Positions 24,122 to 33,387 are shown, numbered from the stretch's first letter. The stretch: 64,000 nucleotides of DNA from Bacillus sp. NEB1478 (GCF_031582965.1 NZ_CP134049.1:3534001-3598000); one strand, 5' to 3'. Notes: a model not told the origin generated them from the sequence alone. Numbers and translations are program-made.

Positions 24122-25390
24122 CTATGATACTTTGTTTATTGTTGGTTTATTCGGCACATTAGCTTTTTGTACATTCATCGTTCTTCCTAAAAACCATGTT
24201 AATAATGCCGCGAGGACTAGAGAAGCAGCCAAAAAGTAGAACCCTGCATGGAAACTGCCTGTTGCATCCTTTAGCACACCAACAAATTTAGGTCCATTAT
24301 AGCCTCCTAAATTTCCGATTGCATTTTGCAACCCAAGTGCTGCACCTACTACTCCTGCCGGAATGATTGCAGTCGGAATCGCCCAAAGCGGCCCGTATGG
24401 AGCATACACACCAATGGCAGTTATCGATAGAAGAACCATTTGTAAAACAGGAGAATCCACAAATTGTCCAGCAACCATTGAAATTGCGGCGATTATCAAC
24501 GGAGTTACCACATGCTGTACCCGGTTCAAACGTCTGTCTGACCATATGGAGTTAACTACCATTCCTACAAGCGCAAATGTAAATGGGATTGCTGTTAACC
24601 ACCCCATTGTTGCAGGATCTTTAGTAAACGTACTCACTACACTTGGCACCCACATCGTATATCCATAAAAACCTGTCATCCATAAGAAGTACATCACGAC
24701 TAAGCCCCAAACCGTTTTGTTCTTGAAGGCTGCACCATAACCTTGTGATTTAACAGATTTACTTTGTTCTGCATTAAGGTCCGAAAGCAGCTTTGTGCGT
24801 TCCTTGTCATCCATCCATTTTGCATCTGACGGTCTGTCATCAATGAAAGCTAACCAAACAAATGCAAAAATAATAGGCGGAATTCCTTCTAAAATTAATA
24901 CCGTTTGCCAATCAAAATTCTTTAACAAAAGACCGGAAATTGGAGCCATTAGAATGGCTGAAACAGGCAGACACGCCATCCAAAATGCGTTTGCTCGTGC
25001 TCTTTCTTTTATTGTGAACCAGTTTGCTAACAAGATCAGTACCGCTGGCCAAACTCCACCTTCAGCAACCCCTAGTAAGAATCTAACAACTTTAAGCTGA
25101 CCTTCTGTTTGTACAAATCCTGATGCCATTGCGCATAATCCCCATAAAATCATCAGGATAAAAATAAATTTTTTCGCAGACCATTTTGTCGCAAGAATTC
25201 CACCAGGAATCTGGAGAATTAAATACCCTACAAAGAAAATTCCCGCGATATCACCGGCAGAAGATGCTGAGATATTAAGATCCTTCTGAATATAAGGCAT
25301 CAATACACCTACGTTAATTCGGTCCATATACGCAAGCATATACATAATAAAAGCTACCGGAATGATTTTTAACCACTTTGAACTTGTCAT
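24122..25390 (-). CDS. MFS transporter, anion:cation symporter family (acid-sugar uptake)
   Basis: 422 aa, 12 transmembrane helices. AYMDRINVGVLMPYIQKDLN and GYLILQIPGGILATKWSAKK are typical of ACS-family carriers of hexonates, glucarate and related sugar acids. Position after dtnK-like and pdxA2 genes suggests it imports a four-carbon sugar acid such as D-threonate or D-erythronate. The start follows TAGGAGGGATTGTGTC. A separate cre-like site lies at 25444-25457 in the 127-bp gap after pdxA2, so the transporter may have its own CcpA-responsive promoter. Confidence 0.9.
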   Translation of the reverse strand: MTSSKWLKIIPVAFIMYMLAYMDRINVGVLMPYIQKDLNISASSAGDIAGIFFVGYLILQIPGGILATKWSAKKFIFILMILWGLCAMASGFVQTEGQLKVVRFLLGVAEGGVWPAVLILLANWFTIKERARANAFWMACLPVSAILMAPISGLLLKNFDWQTVLILEGIPPIIFAFVWLAFIDDRPSDAKWMDDKERTKLLSDLNAEQSKSVKSQGYGAAFKNKTVWGLVVMYFLWMTGFYGYTMWVPSVVSTFTKDPATMGWLTAIPFTFALVGMVVNSIWSDRRLNRVQHVVTPLIIAAISMVAGQFVDSPVLQMVLLSITAIGVYAPYGPLWAIPTAIIPAGVVGAALGLQNAIGNLGGYNGPKFVGVLKDATGSFHAGFYFLAASLVLAALLTWFLGRTMNVQKANVPNKPTINKVS

Positions 25391-25443
25391 GACACAATCC
25401 CTCCTAGTTTTTCGTTCATTTTCTGACAGAACTTAGAAGTTGT

Positions 25444-25457
25444 TGTAATCGCTTACA
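25444..25457. promoter_or_regulatory. cre (CcpA-binding) site
   Basis: TGTAATCGCTTACA fits the cre consensus TGWAANCGNTNNCA at every position. It lies 54 bp before the MFS transporter start. Confidence 0.65.
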
Positions 25458-25470
25458 TGATTTTCAATCT

Positions 25471-25498
25471 AGAAAGAGAGAACTATAACCCTCTCTCT
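25471..25498 (-). terminator. Possible weak terminator after pdxA2
   Basis: GAGAGAG pairs with CTCTCTT, tail TTTC. It may allow partial read-through to the transporter. Confidence 0.4.
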
Positions 25499-25517
25499 CC
25501 AGCGATACCCGGAAAAC

Positions 25518-26537
25518 CTAAACTTTTTGTGTACGGAAGTAAACAGAATACTTTGCCGCGAGCTTAATAGCTTCTTCCATACTTACTGATCCAGCAATGC
25601 CTGTTCCAGCGATATCAAAAGCTGTTCCATGATCGACAGATGTTCTTAGGAATGGCAAACCATTCGTTATCGAAATCGTTCTTTCAAAATCAGTCATCTT
25701 TGCAGCAATATGACCTTGGTCATGATAAAGAGAAAGAACAGCATCGTACTTTCCATGTAACGCCTGATGAAAAACTGAATCTGCTGGAACTGGTCCAAAT
25801 ACTTGTAATCCATCCTTTCGGGCTCTTTCAATTCCTGGCGTGATTTCGTCGAGTTCTTCTCGTCCGAATAACCCATGTTCTCCACTATGTGGGTTTAATC
25901 CCGCTACTGCTATTTTTCGTTCCTCAATACCAAGACGCTGCAGTGCCTCGTCACATCTTTTCACATAATCATATACTCTGTCTGCCGTTATCTGGCCGAT
26001 TGCATCTTTAAGGGATAAGTGTCTAGTCAGGAAAAAGATTCTTAGTGAGTTCACTTCAAACATTGTTAACGGATCGTCAACACCTGTTAAGCCAGCAAGC
26101 ATCTCAGTATGTCCGATGTAAGGAACCTTCGCTGCTTGTAATGATTCTTTATTAATAGGAGTGGTAGCGATAGCATCGACTTTACCTTGGTTTGCCAATT
26201 CAATACTTTTTTGAATATATTCAAACGCCGCCTGTCCACACATTGCCTGTACTTCTCCAATTCTCAAATCACTTATATTCAAGTTATCCAGATGGATAAT
26301 ATCAATCGTTCCAAATTCAAACTTTCCATCAACCGGTTCACTTATGTCATTTAAAGAAAGAGATACATCGGTAAATGACATTGCTTTTTTTAACACTTCT
26401 TTATGTCCGATTACTAACGGTTTACAGTTCTCATAGATTTCTTTTTTCTCCAAAGCTTTTACAACGATTTCTGGTCCAATCCCTGCCGGGTCACCCATAG
26501 GTATTACAACAACCGGTTTTGAATCAATTCTAGTCAT
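25518..26537 (-). CDS. pdxA2: 4-phospho-D-threonate/erythronate 3-dehydrogenase (PdxA2-type)
   Basis: 339 aa of the PdxA family. [20 protein letters not shown] is the family N-terminus, and the metal ligands lie in [21 protein letters not shown] and [10 protein letters not shown]. PdxA2 oxidises and decarboxylates 4-phospho-threonate or erythronate to dihydroxyacetone phosphate. The adjoining kinase supports this over a role in pyridoxal phosphate synthesis. The ATG overlaps the kinase stop (ATGA), indicating coupling. Confidence 0.88.
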   Translation of the reverse strand: MTRIDSKPVVVIPMGDPAGIGPEIVVKALEKKEIYENCKPLVIGHKEVLKKAMSFTDVSLSLNDISEPVDGKFEFGTIDIIHLDNLNISDLRIGEVQAMCGQAAFEYIQKSIELANQGKVDAIATTPINKESLQAAKVPYIGHTEMLAGLTGVDDPLTMFEVNSLRIFFLTRHLSLKDAIGQITADRVYDYVKRCDEALQRLGIEERKIAVAGLNPHSGEHGLFGREELDEITPGIERARKDGLQVFGPVPADSVFHQALHGKYDAVLSLYHDQGHIAAKMTDFERTISITNGLPFLRTSVDHGTAFDIAGTGIAGSVSMEEAIKLAAKYSVYFRTQKV

Positions 26538-27850
26538 CTCACAATCTCCTCTTCTTTTTTAAGACTTTTCAAATGATGCATTAAATACTGTACTGATCTT
26601 GTAATCGCGTCCTCTTCGCCCACCATACCGCCTTTCGTGATAATAGGCAGTCCATCCAAGTATCCACCGATCAACCGTCCATAAGCTGCAAGTGGAAATA
26701 CCTCATCCAACAACTGAATACCATATGTTTTTCCTGCCGCACAAATGGATGCAGTTACATCTCCACCACTCGAAAAACACCCACTGATTACGGTTTCACT
26801 GCCTTGTATAATCTTCTGGGAGATTAAAGCAAGGCCATCGGTAATTCTCTTAGCTAATGATTCTTCGTTCGTATTTTGCTGTTTGGCTAAAGTCTGCAAG
26901 TCTAATAGTTTCATGCCTTCTTGAAAGGTAGTAACGAGTATGATGTTTTCATTCTTAGTGCGATCAATTCCTTCTTGAACAGCCCTTACCAACTCTGCCG
27001 TCCTTACGTCCATGTCAGGACTTACGAGCTTTTCTGGTACAACATACACGGGTTTCACTTTCATCGTACTAATCAGATGATTTAACTGTCTTCCAGTTGC
27101 AGTTGTACAACTTCCGACAGATACTAGTAACTTTGGTGAATGATTTCTTCTCTTAAACTTTTCTTTCACATATAAAGAGGTCAATGGTCCAGGATCAACC
27201 GGAACAAACGAGTGATTTAATGAACACATTGTTTCTGAGATGAGCTGTATCTGTTCATTGGTAACAGCATCAATCACAATAATTTTTTTGCCCTTCTTCA
27301 TCATCGAATCCAACTCAGCGGACAATGCTGTTTTTCCTTTTAATACAAGGCTCAGTTCAATATGGTCCACAGTATACTTGCTTTGTTGTGAAATAATGCT
27401 CACTACATTTGATTGTTTCAAAGGATTTTGGGGATCTTTCGCAACATCTGTTTCTTGTACCGGAACGCCTTCGACTAAAAGATAGCCGCCAACTGTTGTC
27501 CTTCCTGAGTTTGGGTAAGAAGGGACTACGACAGCAACAAAATCTTCTGTTAGTGTATCCAAAATCGCATCAATTTCCGTACCAATGTTACCTCTGACTG
27601 TACTGTCAATTCTTTTGCTGAACAGCTCAGCCCCTAAAGAAGCCATGCGGGTAACAGCCCTCTTTACACGTTCGTACGCTACTTCTTGACGAATGTATCT
27701 GCTGTCTGTATCTATACAGATAGCGTCATAGTTGTATCCTTTAACGCTTGAGTCATCCAAAATTGTTGCTGTTGAAAACCCGTGTTTGGTTAAGAGAACC
27801 CCAGTTGCATTTGCTCCTGTCAAATCGTCTGCAATAACAGCTATTTTCAT
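26534..27850 (-). CDS. dtnK: Four-carbon acid-sugar kinase (DtnK/OtnK-like, DUF1537 family)
   Basis: 438 aa. [20 protein letters not shown] with [18 protein letters not shown] are the N-terminal DUF1537 signatures, and [20 protein letters not shown] the C-terminal nucleotide-binding loop. Family members phosphorylate D-threonate or D-erythronate at the 4-position. Its stop overlaps pdxA2 and its start overlaps the DeoR gene stop (both ATGA). Threonate versus erythronate specificity cannot be decided from sequence alone. Confidence 0.88.
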   Translation of the reverse strand: MKIAVIADDLTGANATGVLLTKHGFSTATILDDSSVKGYNYDAICIDTDSRYIRQEVAYERVKRAVTRMASLGAELFSKRIDSTVRGNIGTEIDAILDTLTEDFVAVVVPSYPNSGRTTVGGYLLVEGVPVQETDVAKDPQNPLKQSNVVSIISQQSKYTVDHIELSLVLKGKTALSAELDSMMKKGKKIIVIDAVTNEQIQLISETMCSLNHSFVPVDPGPLTSLYVKEKFKRRNHSPKLLVSVGSCTTATGRQLNHLISTMKVKPVYVVPEKLVSPDMDVRTAELVRAVQEGIDRTKNENIILVTTFQEGMKLLDLQTLAKQQNTNEESLAKRITDGLALISQKIIQGSETVISGCFSSGGDVTASICAAGKTYGIQLLDEVFPLAAYGRLIGGYLDGLPIITKGGMVGEEDAITRSVQYLMHHLKSLKKEEEIVR

Positions 27851-28635
27851 ATCGCTGTTTCCTCACCTTCGGAAACAGTGCGAATAATCGTTTGTTCACC
27901 AAAACGTTTTAAATCTTCTTTGCTGATTTGAGAGTCTGTAATGATCCCGTTTATCTCATCTAAGGAACAAATTTGAGAAAAAGCATTTTTATTAAATTTG
28001 CTTGAATCTGCAACTAGCCAGATTGATTTTGCTGAGGCTACCATCAATTTTTTTATTAAGGCTTTTTCCATTGTTGGTGCTGACATACCATTGTCCAAGT
28101 CAATAGCATGTGTACCAAGGAAAAGAAGGTCTACTTTGATTTGCCGCAGCAACGATTGAGTATGTGGACCTGACATCGCTCCTATGCCCGACTGCACGTT
28201 TCCACCTGTGCAGATGACGGAAGACGGGCTATCGACTAATTCACTAGCAACCTTTAAATCGTTCGTTATAATTGTTAAATCTGCTCTGTTCTTAATTATT
28301 TTGGCAATTTCAAATGTTGTTGTCCCTGAGTCTAGTAAAAGACTGCATCCTTCAGGAATTATTGTTGCCGCATATTTCGCTATTAATTTTTTTTGCTCAG
28401 TTCTAGTTACTGTCTTGCTTTGATAAGGCGTTTCTGAAATAAGAACATTTACAGCGACTGCTCCTCCGTGTGTACGAATTAACTTGCTCTCATCTTCCAA
28501 CTGCCCAAGATCTCTTCTTATCGTCATACTGGAAACTTGCAGTTCCTGAACGAGCTGATCAATCTGGACCTTCCCGTCTCTTTCTAGAATTTTTATGATT
28601 TCTAGTTTTCTTTCTAAAGGAAGCATGTTGTTCAT
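27847..28635 (-). CDS. DeoR/GlpR-family transcriptional repressor of the acid-sugar operon
   Basis: 262 aa. N-terminal HTH (LPLERKLEIIKILERDGKVQ, then VSSMTIRRDLGQLE) and a DeoR sensor domain (LLLDSGTTTFEIAK, LFLGTHAIDLDNGMSAPTM). The ATG at 28635 is preferred because AAGGA lies 10 nt upstream. A GTG at 28644 would abut it. It is the first gene of the operon, so it is probably autoregulated through the repeats at 28647-28675, responding to a phosphorylated intermediate. Confidence 0.9.
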   Translation of the reverse strand: MNNMLPLERKLEIIKILERDGKVQIDQLVQELQVSSMTIRRDLGQLEDESKLIRTHGGAVAVNVLISETPYQSKTVTRTEQKKLIAKYAATIIPEGCSLLLDSGTTTFEIAKIIKNRADLTIITNDLKVASELVDSPSSVICTGGNVQSGIGAMSGPHTQSLLRQIKVDLLFLGTHAIDLDNGMSAPTMEKALIKKLMVASAKSIWLVADSSKFNKNAFSQICSLDEINGIITDSQISKEDLKRFGEQTIIRTVSEGEETAI

Positions 28636-28646
28636 TTTTACCACAT

Positions 28647-28675
28647 CCTTGTGTTCGATTATGTTCGTTTATGTT
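28647..28675. promoter_or_regulatory. Probable DeoR operator (10-bp direct repeats)
   Basis: On the minus strand AACATAAACG, AACATAATCG and a degenerate AACACAAGG lie head-to-tail, one helical turn apart, just upstream of the regulator start. Confidence 0.6.
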
Positions 28676-28723
28676 ATTTTTCGCAATAGTACTTTTTCAG
28701 TATTTTCTAAAAATACTTACAGC

Positions 28724-28765
28724 AAATAAAAAAACCAACTCCAATTAGAGAATCGGCAGTTGGTT
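28724..28765 (-). terminator. Terminator of the vWA gene
   Basis: AACCAACT pairs with AGTTGGTT, followed leftward by T7. Confidence 0.85.
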
Positions 28766-28773
28766 CCTTTTTG

Positions 28774-29358
28774 TCATTTTCGTCTTTTCTCTGATACTTC
28801 CTCACAAATCATGTTATACATTTTCTCAACACCGTTTTCAGTTGCTTCAAAGTTAAACGCGTTATCCATCTGGATGCCAATGCTCTCCGCTTCTTTTACA
28901 GCATCGATGTTTGCTCCCATGAAAATGAACTCCCAACTGTATTTCTCTTGCTGGTGTTTGATGAGCTGCTGCACTTTTTCATACGTAAACTCACTGCTCG
29001 CATTTTCCATTCCGTCTGTCGTGATTACAAAAAATACCTTGCCAGGTTTTTGGTCCTCATTTGTGTTTGATAATCTGTATCCAACATCCAAAACCGTTTT
29101 CCCTACTGCATCAAGAAGCGCTGTGGTACCTCTTACGTAATAATCTTTATCTGTCAGCTTTGCTTTTTTTGCATCAATCCCGTTCCATAAAATTTCATAC
29201 TTATCATCAAAAAGTACGGTAGTAAGAACTGTGTCACCTTCAAGCTGACACTGCTTTTCAATAAACGCATTGAACCCGCCAATCGCATCCTGCTCCAATC
29301 CTGACATAGACCCGCTTCGATCCAGCAAAAAGACAATCTCCGTTAAATTCTTATTCAT
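28774..29358 (-). CDS. von Willebrand factor A domain protein (TerY-like)
   Basis: 194 aa, essentially one vWA domain. The MIDAS is complete: DRSGSMSG (about 13-20), the Thr of VRGTTALLDAVG, and the Asp of FFVITTDGMENAS. FNFEATENGVEKMYNMI forms the last helix. No signal peptide, so it is cytosolic. The ATG at 29358 has GGAGG 9 nt upstream. The ATG at 29367 directly abuts that site. It is divergent from the HTH-like gene at 29458 across 99 bp, suggesting a functional pair. Confidence 0.88.
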   Translation of the reverse strand: MNKNLTEIVFLLDRSGSMSGLEQDAIGGFNAFIEKQCQLEGDTVLTTVLFDDKYEILWNGIDAKKAKLTDKDYYVRGTTALLDAVGKTVLDVGYRLSNTNEDQKPGKVFFVITTDGMENASSEFTYEKVQQLIKHQQEKYSWEFIFMGANIDAVKEAESIGIQMDNAFNFEATENGVEKMYNMICEEVSEKRRK

Positions 29359-29457
29359 AATCTTCATCCTCCAAAAATGTTTGTCATGCTATAATAATAA
29401 CGAGGATTATCCATTATTTGGTCGCCTCATAAGCGACATTTCCAGGAGGTTGACCAT

Positions 29458-29949
29458 ATGCTAGATCAGAAGATTTTATTGGAACTGCAGGAGTATATTG
29501 AACAGCATTTAATCTATGAGAGTTCACTTAAGTACTCTGAATATATGGAACAAGAGCTCATCCTCGATAGCATTCATTTTGAACTGGATGATTATATAAA
29601 AAACAATAAGAAGCCAACTCTTCAGGAAGTGCTGTTTCGTTTTATTGATAAAAAAGAAATGAAAGATCCGGAAGTCTATAAAAAAGCTGGGATCGATCGG
29701 AAGCTGTTTTCAAAAATACGGTCTACTTCCGACTACCGACCTGGAAAAAATACGATTATTGCACTTGCCTTAGCACTTGAGCTAAATGAAGAGGAATTCG
29801 ATGAACTACTTGAATCAGGAGGGTACTCATTGTCTGAGAGCGACACGAGTGATTTAGTCATCAAATTTTGTTTAGAAAAGAAAATCTATGATGTGATGCA
29901 AGTGAATGAGTGTTTGGACTATTTTAGTATGAAAACTTTGGGTGTTTAA
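29458..29949 (+). CDS. Helical protein with an XRE-like HTH-type C-terminal module
   Basis: 163 aa, entirely helical. The N-terminal 75 residues are acidic. Residues from about 80 (VYKKAGIDRKLFSKIRS, then GKNTIIALALALELNEEEFD, then LLESGGYSLSESDTSDLVIK) look like an XRE-type helix-turn-helix followed by a small module. From memory the same module occurs at the C-terminus of some Firmicute macro-domain proteins and beside vWA genes. The start follows AGGAGGTTGACCAT. Divergent pairing with the vWA gene suggests joint function. No role is established. Confidence 0.75.
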   Translation: MLDQKILLELQEYIEQHLIYESSLKYSEYMEQELILDSIHFELDDYIKNNKKPTLQEVLFRFIDKKEMKDPEVYKKAGIDRKLFSKIRSTSDYRPGKNTIIALALALELNEEEFDELLESGGYSLSESDTSDLVIKFCLEKKIYDVMQVNECLDYFSMKTLGV

Positions 29950-29953
29950 ATGT

Positions 29954-29987
29954 AAAAAGACAACTTCGAAATCGAAGTTGTCTTTTT
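29954..29987. terminator. Bidirectional terminator
   Basis: AAAAAGACAACTTCG pairs with CGAAGTTGTCTTTTT, serving both the HTH-like gene and the convergent oxidoreductase gene. Confidence 0.9.
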
Positions 29988-29993
29988 AAAATT

Positions 29994-31109
29994 CTACTCA
30001 ATCGCTCCTGAAACTTCATAAAGACTCAAGTCAATTTCAGTTTGTTTGTTTAATGCCAGTTTTGCTAGTTCTGCCCCAAGATATGGTCCACTTGTTAAAC
30101 CGGAAGCCCCTAATCCATTGGCAATCAGAATTCCTTCGTAATCAGGCAAAGCTCCAATAACAGGTAAAAACCCTGGAGTGAATGGACGGAAACCTACCCT
30201 TGTTTCAAGAAGTGTACCATCTGATAATCCTGGCGCAATCGCTAAAGCTTTTGTTAAGATTTCATTCACTCCACCAGCAGTTACACGATTATCAAATCCA
30301 GCTTCATCTTCATGTGTCGCACCTACCACAACTTGTCCATCTTCAAAGGTGAGAATGTATTGAGTCGTTGGAGGCATGACAACCGGCCACGAACCTGTAT
30401 CCATATCCGGCATTTCAAGGTGAACAATTTGCGCCTTTTGTGGTGTTACTTTGAAGTTCACACCAAATTCCTGCAATAACTCTTGCGACCATGCACCTGC
30501 TGTAACGATGACTTGATCTGCCAGTAATGTTTTTTCTTCAAGTTTTATTCCGATAACACGATTGTTTTCAATAACAATAGAAGCATTTCCGTATAGAAGT
30601 TCAGCTCCATGCTTAACTGCACCGTTAATCAAAGCGTTCCGTAATGCTCTTCCGTTTACTCGTGCTCCACCGCTCACATAAACAGAACCATACTCTTCAG
30701 ATAATGGAGGGAATAACTTTCTCGTCTCTTCAGGTGATAATATCGAAATCTCCCCAATTTCAGGTGCGTCTTCCCGTCGTTTCCGTGCGCGTTCTGCCAT
30801 TTTTTCTAACTTAACAGGATCACCATGAAGGCTTAGCGCTCCAACCCGCTCGTATCCCGTATCCGTTTCACCATCAGCTTCTAATTGAGCAATCAATTCA
30901 GGATAATAGCGGGCACCGCCTTTAACTAATTGATACCACGCTTTGTTTCGCCGCTGTGAAAGCCAAGGACAAACAATTCCCGCTGCTGCGTCTGTTGCCT
31001 GCCCTTTGTCTTGGCGATCTACTAAAGTCACTTCTGCACCTGCTTTGGCAAGATGATATGCGGTTGATGCACCAAGGATTCCAGCTCCGATTACAATGAT
31101 TTTTTGCAT
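29994..31109 (-). CDS. FAD-dependent amino-acid oxidoreductase (DadA/glycine oxidase family)
   Basis: 371 aa, DAO family. KIIVIGAGILGASTAYHLAK is the FAD dinucleotide-binding motif at the very N-terminus, and GILIANGLGASGLTSGPYLG is the C-terminal FAD segment. FTPGFLPVIGALP is typical of D-amino-acid dehydrogenase or glycine oxidase-like enzymes. It deaminates an amino acid substrate that cannot be specified. The ATG at 31109 follows AAAGGTG. An upstream in-frame extension has no family similarity. Confidence 0.87.
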   Translation of the reverse strand: MQKIIVIGAGILGASTAYHLAKAGAEVTLVDRQDKGQATDAAAGIVCPWLSQRRNKAWYQLVKGGARYYPELIAQLEADGETDTGYERVGALSLHGDPVKLEKMAERARKRREDAPEIGEISILSPEETRKLFPPLSEEYGSVYVSGGARVNGRALRNALINGAVKHGAELLYGNASIVIENNRVIGIKLEEKTLLADQVIVTAGAWSQELLQEFGVNFKVTPQKAQIVHLEMPDMDTGSWPVVMPPTTQYILTFEDGQVVVGATHEDEAGFDNRVTAGGVNEILTKALAIAPGLSDGTLLETRVGFRPFTPGFLPVIGALPDYEGILIANGLGASGLTSGPYLGAELAKLALNKQTEIDLSLYEVSGAIE

Positions 31110-31271
31110 ATAAACACCTTTTTTTGTTTTCGTATATTTATAGTTTCCTACATAAGCGTTCTTAAATTGTAACATAAGCGATTTAGTTTTAATGAACGAT
31201 CATTTTATTACAAGCAGAGTTCCCATGATGTATTATTTTCATTCAATTGTAAAAATTAATAAACTTTGTAT

Positions 31272-31300
31272 TTGACAAAAGAAAAAGAATAAGTTAATTT
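31272..31300 (+). promoter_or_regulatory. Promoter of the flavodoxin-fold reductase gene
   Basis: TTGACA (31272-31277), 17-bp spacer, TAATTT (31295-31300). The operator at 31304 begins right after it. Confidence 0.6.
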
Positions 31301-31303
31301 GTA

Positions 31304-31341
31304 TGTACAAGCAACTATATACAAATAAGTTTGCTTGTACA
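31304..31341. promoter_or_regulatory. Inverted-repeat operator
   Basis: TGTACAAGCAA (31304-31314) and TTGCTTGTACA (31331-31341) form a perfect 11-bp inverted repeat over the transcription start region. The style is that of MarR/HxlR-type repressors of quinone-stress genes. No such regulator lies nearby. Confidence 0.65.
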
Positions 31342-31370
31342 CACAAAAGAATTTAAAGGAGACATTTCTT

Positions 31371-31907
31371 ATGAAAACACTCGTTATTATCACTCATCCT
31401 AATCTTCAGCAATCTCGTATCAATCGTGCCTGGATGGATGAATTAAAAAAGCATGAAGAAATCACAGTTCATACTCTTTATGAAACATACCCTGATGGAA
31501 AAATAGATGTAACTCACGAACAAAACTTGTTAGAGTCACATGATCGCATTATCCTTCAATTTCCGTTCTACTGGTACAGCACTCCTCCATTGTTAAAACA
31601 ATGGCAAGATGAAGTACTTTCTTATGGCTGGGCATATGGAGAAGGCGGCGACAAGCTTCATGGCAAAGAACTTGGCCTTGCCATTTCAACTTTTGGTCCA
31701 AAAGATTCGTATCAAACGACTGGTTACAACAATTTCACAATGGAAACATTAACAACTCCATTACAACAAACGAGTAATTTAATCGGTACTAAATTCATGC
31801 CACTATTCGTATTAAATGGTGTAATGCATGTAACAGATGAGGAACTTCAAGAAAGTGCAAAAGCTTATGTAGAATTTGTTTTACAGCGTTCTAAAATTGA
31901 AGCTTAA
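31371..31907 (+). CDS. NAD(P)H oxidoreductase with flavodoxin-like fold (YwrO/KefF-like)
   Basis: 178 aa. MKTLVIITHPNLQQSRINRA with ILQFPFYWYSTPPLLKQWQD and SYGWAYGEGG are signatures of the FMN-binding quinone reductase family (NQO1/KefF/YwrO). It reduces quinones or electrophiles with NAD(P)H. The ATG follows AAAGGAGACATTTCTT. The perfect operator overlapping the promoter implies inducible control, consistent with electrophile stress. The old yellow enzyme gene is convergent downstream. Confidence 0.9.
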   Translation: MKTLVIITHPNLQQSRINRAWMDELKKHEEITVHTLYETYPDGKIDVTHEQNLLESHDRIILQFPFYWYSTPPLLKQWQDEVLSYGWAYGEGGDKLHGKELGLAISTFGPKDSYQTTGYNNFTMETLTTPLQQTSNLIGTKFMPLFVLNGVMHVTDEELQESAKAYVEFVLQRSKIEA

Positions 31908-31922
31908 TATAAAAATATAAGC

Positions 31923-31963
31923 AAAAGAGGTATTTCTTGTGTAGAAATACCTCTTTTACTTTT
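31923..31963 (+). terminator. Terminator after the reductase gene
   Basis: AAAAGAGGTATTTCT pairs with AGAAATACCTCTTTT. Confidence 0.9.
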
Positions 31964-32054
31964 AAAAATGTATTCACTATTCACGCATTCATAACAACCT
32001 AGCTTAGAGTGCGTCCTTCTTAAAAATACCGAATGCCTTTGGATCCTCACTAAG

Positions 32055-32084
32055 CATAAAGAAGCATTCAGCCCCTGCTTCTTT
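32055..32084 (-). terminator. Possible terminator for the old yellow enzyme gene
   Basis: AAAGAAGCA pairs with TGCTTCTTT. The T-tract on the minus strand is short. Confidence 0.45.
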
Positions 32085-32092
32085 TCTACTTT

Positions 32093-33217
32093 CTATTCAA
32101 CCCCCGGGAACCATCCAGGTGTATTAATGATCGCGTTCCATAGCGGATCTGGAACAACTAGCTCTTTTTGTTTCGTTTTATCGATCTTTGTTACGATTTC
32201 AGACTCTTGTCCTTGTTCGATTTTTTCTAACCAATCTGGATCGATAATGAGCTCACGGCCAAGAGCTATTAGAGGTACACCAGTCTCAAACGCTTTGATC
32301 GCATCCTCTGCTGTGTAGATGGACCCGACGCCGATTACCGGTACACGGTCTCCAGCTCTTTCTTTGATGATCTCAATGCGAGGGCGTGCATCCTCTACTC
32401 CACGTCTAGGTTCTGACCAGAAATCCATCAGCGAAACATGAAGGTAATCCAGTTTCTTCCCACTTAATGCGTCAACAAGTGCCAATGTGTCCGCCATTGT
32501 GATTCCAGGTGTTGTTGGTTCTTCTGGAGAAAAACGAAATCCGACAAGGAAGTTTTCGTCAGCGTGTTCTGCCGCTGCTTTTTGTACAGCATCTACCACC
32601 GCAATCGGGAATGCCATGCGCTTTTCTAAAGAACCACCCCATTGATCTTCACGGCGGTTAGCGTGAGGAGAGAAGAACTGTTGAATCAAGTAGCCGTTCG
32701 CTCCGTGAATTTCAACACCGTCGTAACCCGCTTCAATCGCACGTCTCGTCGCTTCTCCAAAATCATGGATGATGGATTCTACTTCAGATGAAGTTAATGG
32801 ACGAGGCACTGGTTTGCCTTCAGCTGATGGGATGTCACTTGCACTGACAACGTCTCCATTTGGAACGAGCTCTGGCGGAACTTCACGACCGCCATGAAAA
32901 ATCTGCAAAATGGCTTTTGAACCTTTTGCCTGAATAGCTGAAGCCAAGCGGCGAAGGCTCGGAACCATGTCATCCGTATCTCCAGCAAACTCTCCCGGAA
33001 ACCCTTTACCATTCGCTGTTACATACGTACAAGCTGTTATCACCATGCCAACACCTTCAGAACGGCGCTCATAATATTGAACCTCTTCATCGGTTACCGT
33101 CCCATCTTCGTTAGATGAGAAATTTGTCATCGGTGCCATTACTACCCGGTTCTTTAACTCAATACCATTTTTGAAACGGAAAGAAGTAAATAGCGGTGCG
33201 TATTTTTCGTTCATCAT
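32093..33217 (-). CDS. NADH:flavin oxidoreductase, old yellow enzyme family
   Basis: 374 aa FMN TIM barrel. LKNRVVMAPMTNFSSNEDG is the N-terminal FMN segment. AGYDGVEIHGANGYLIQQFF has the substrate-binding HGAN motif (His/Asn pair), followed by SPHANRREDQWGGSLEKR. VPVIGVGSIYTAEDAIKAF binds the FMN phosphate. It reduces activated alkenes or nitro compounds. The ATG at 33217 follows GGTGGAG by 9 nt. An in-frame GTG upstream overlaps that site. With the neighbouring quinone reductase it suggests electrophile detoxification. Confidence 0.9.
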   Translation of the reverse strand: MMNEKYAPLFTSFRFKNGIELKNRVVMAPMTNFSSNEDGTVTDEEVQYYERRSEGVGMVITACTYVTANGKGFPGEFAGDTDDMVPSLRRLASAIQAKGSKAILQIFHGGREVPPELVPNGDVVSASDIPSAEGKPVPRPLTSSEVESIIHDFGEATRRAIEAGYDGVEIHGANGYLIQQFFSPHANRREDQWGGSLEKRMAFPIAVVDAVQKAAAEHADENFLVGFRFSPEEPTTPGITMADTLALVDALSGKKLDYLHVSLMDFWSEPRRGVEDARPRIEIIKERAGDRVPVIGVGSIYTAEDAIKAFETGVPLIALGRELIIDPDWLEKIEQGQESEIVTKIDKTKQKELVVPDPLWNAIINTPGWFPGVE

Positions 33218-33337
33218 ACTGTAAATCTCCACCTTTTATAATTCATAATTACTTTCTTTTTTAAAGTTACTACCTATATTAATGCTTCGTGTTTTGAAAA
33301 TCAAAGAAAACGATTCAAGTTGTATGTTTCACCTCAA

Positions 33338-33373
33338 ATAAAAAATCTAACCTCATAACAGTGAGATTAGATT
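33338..33373 (-). terminator. Terminator for the VCBS-like gene
   Basis: AATCTAATCTCA pairs with TGAGGTTAGATT on the minus strand, followed by TTTTT. Confidence 0.85.
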
Positions 33374-33387
33374 GAAAAGTTTATATT

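Noticed and set aside
29994..31175. Oxidoreductase start at 31175
   Set aside because: The extra N-terminal residues precede the FAD motif that normally opens the protein. The ATG at 31109 has a ribosome binding site.
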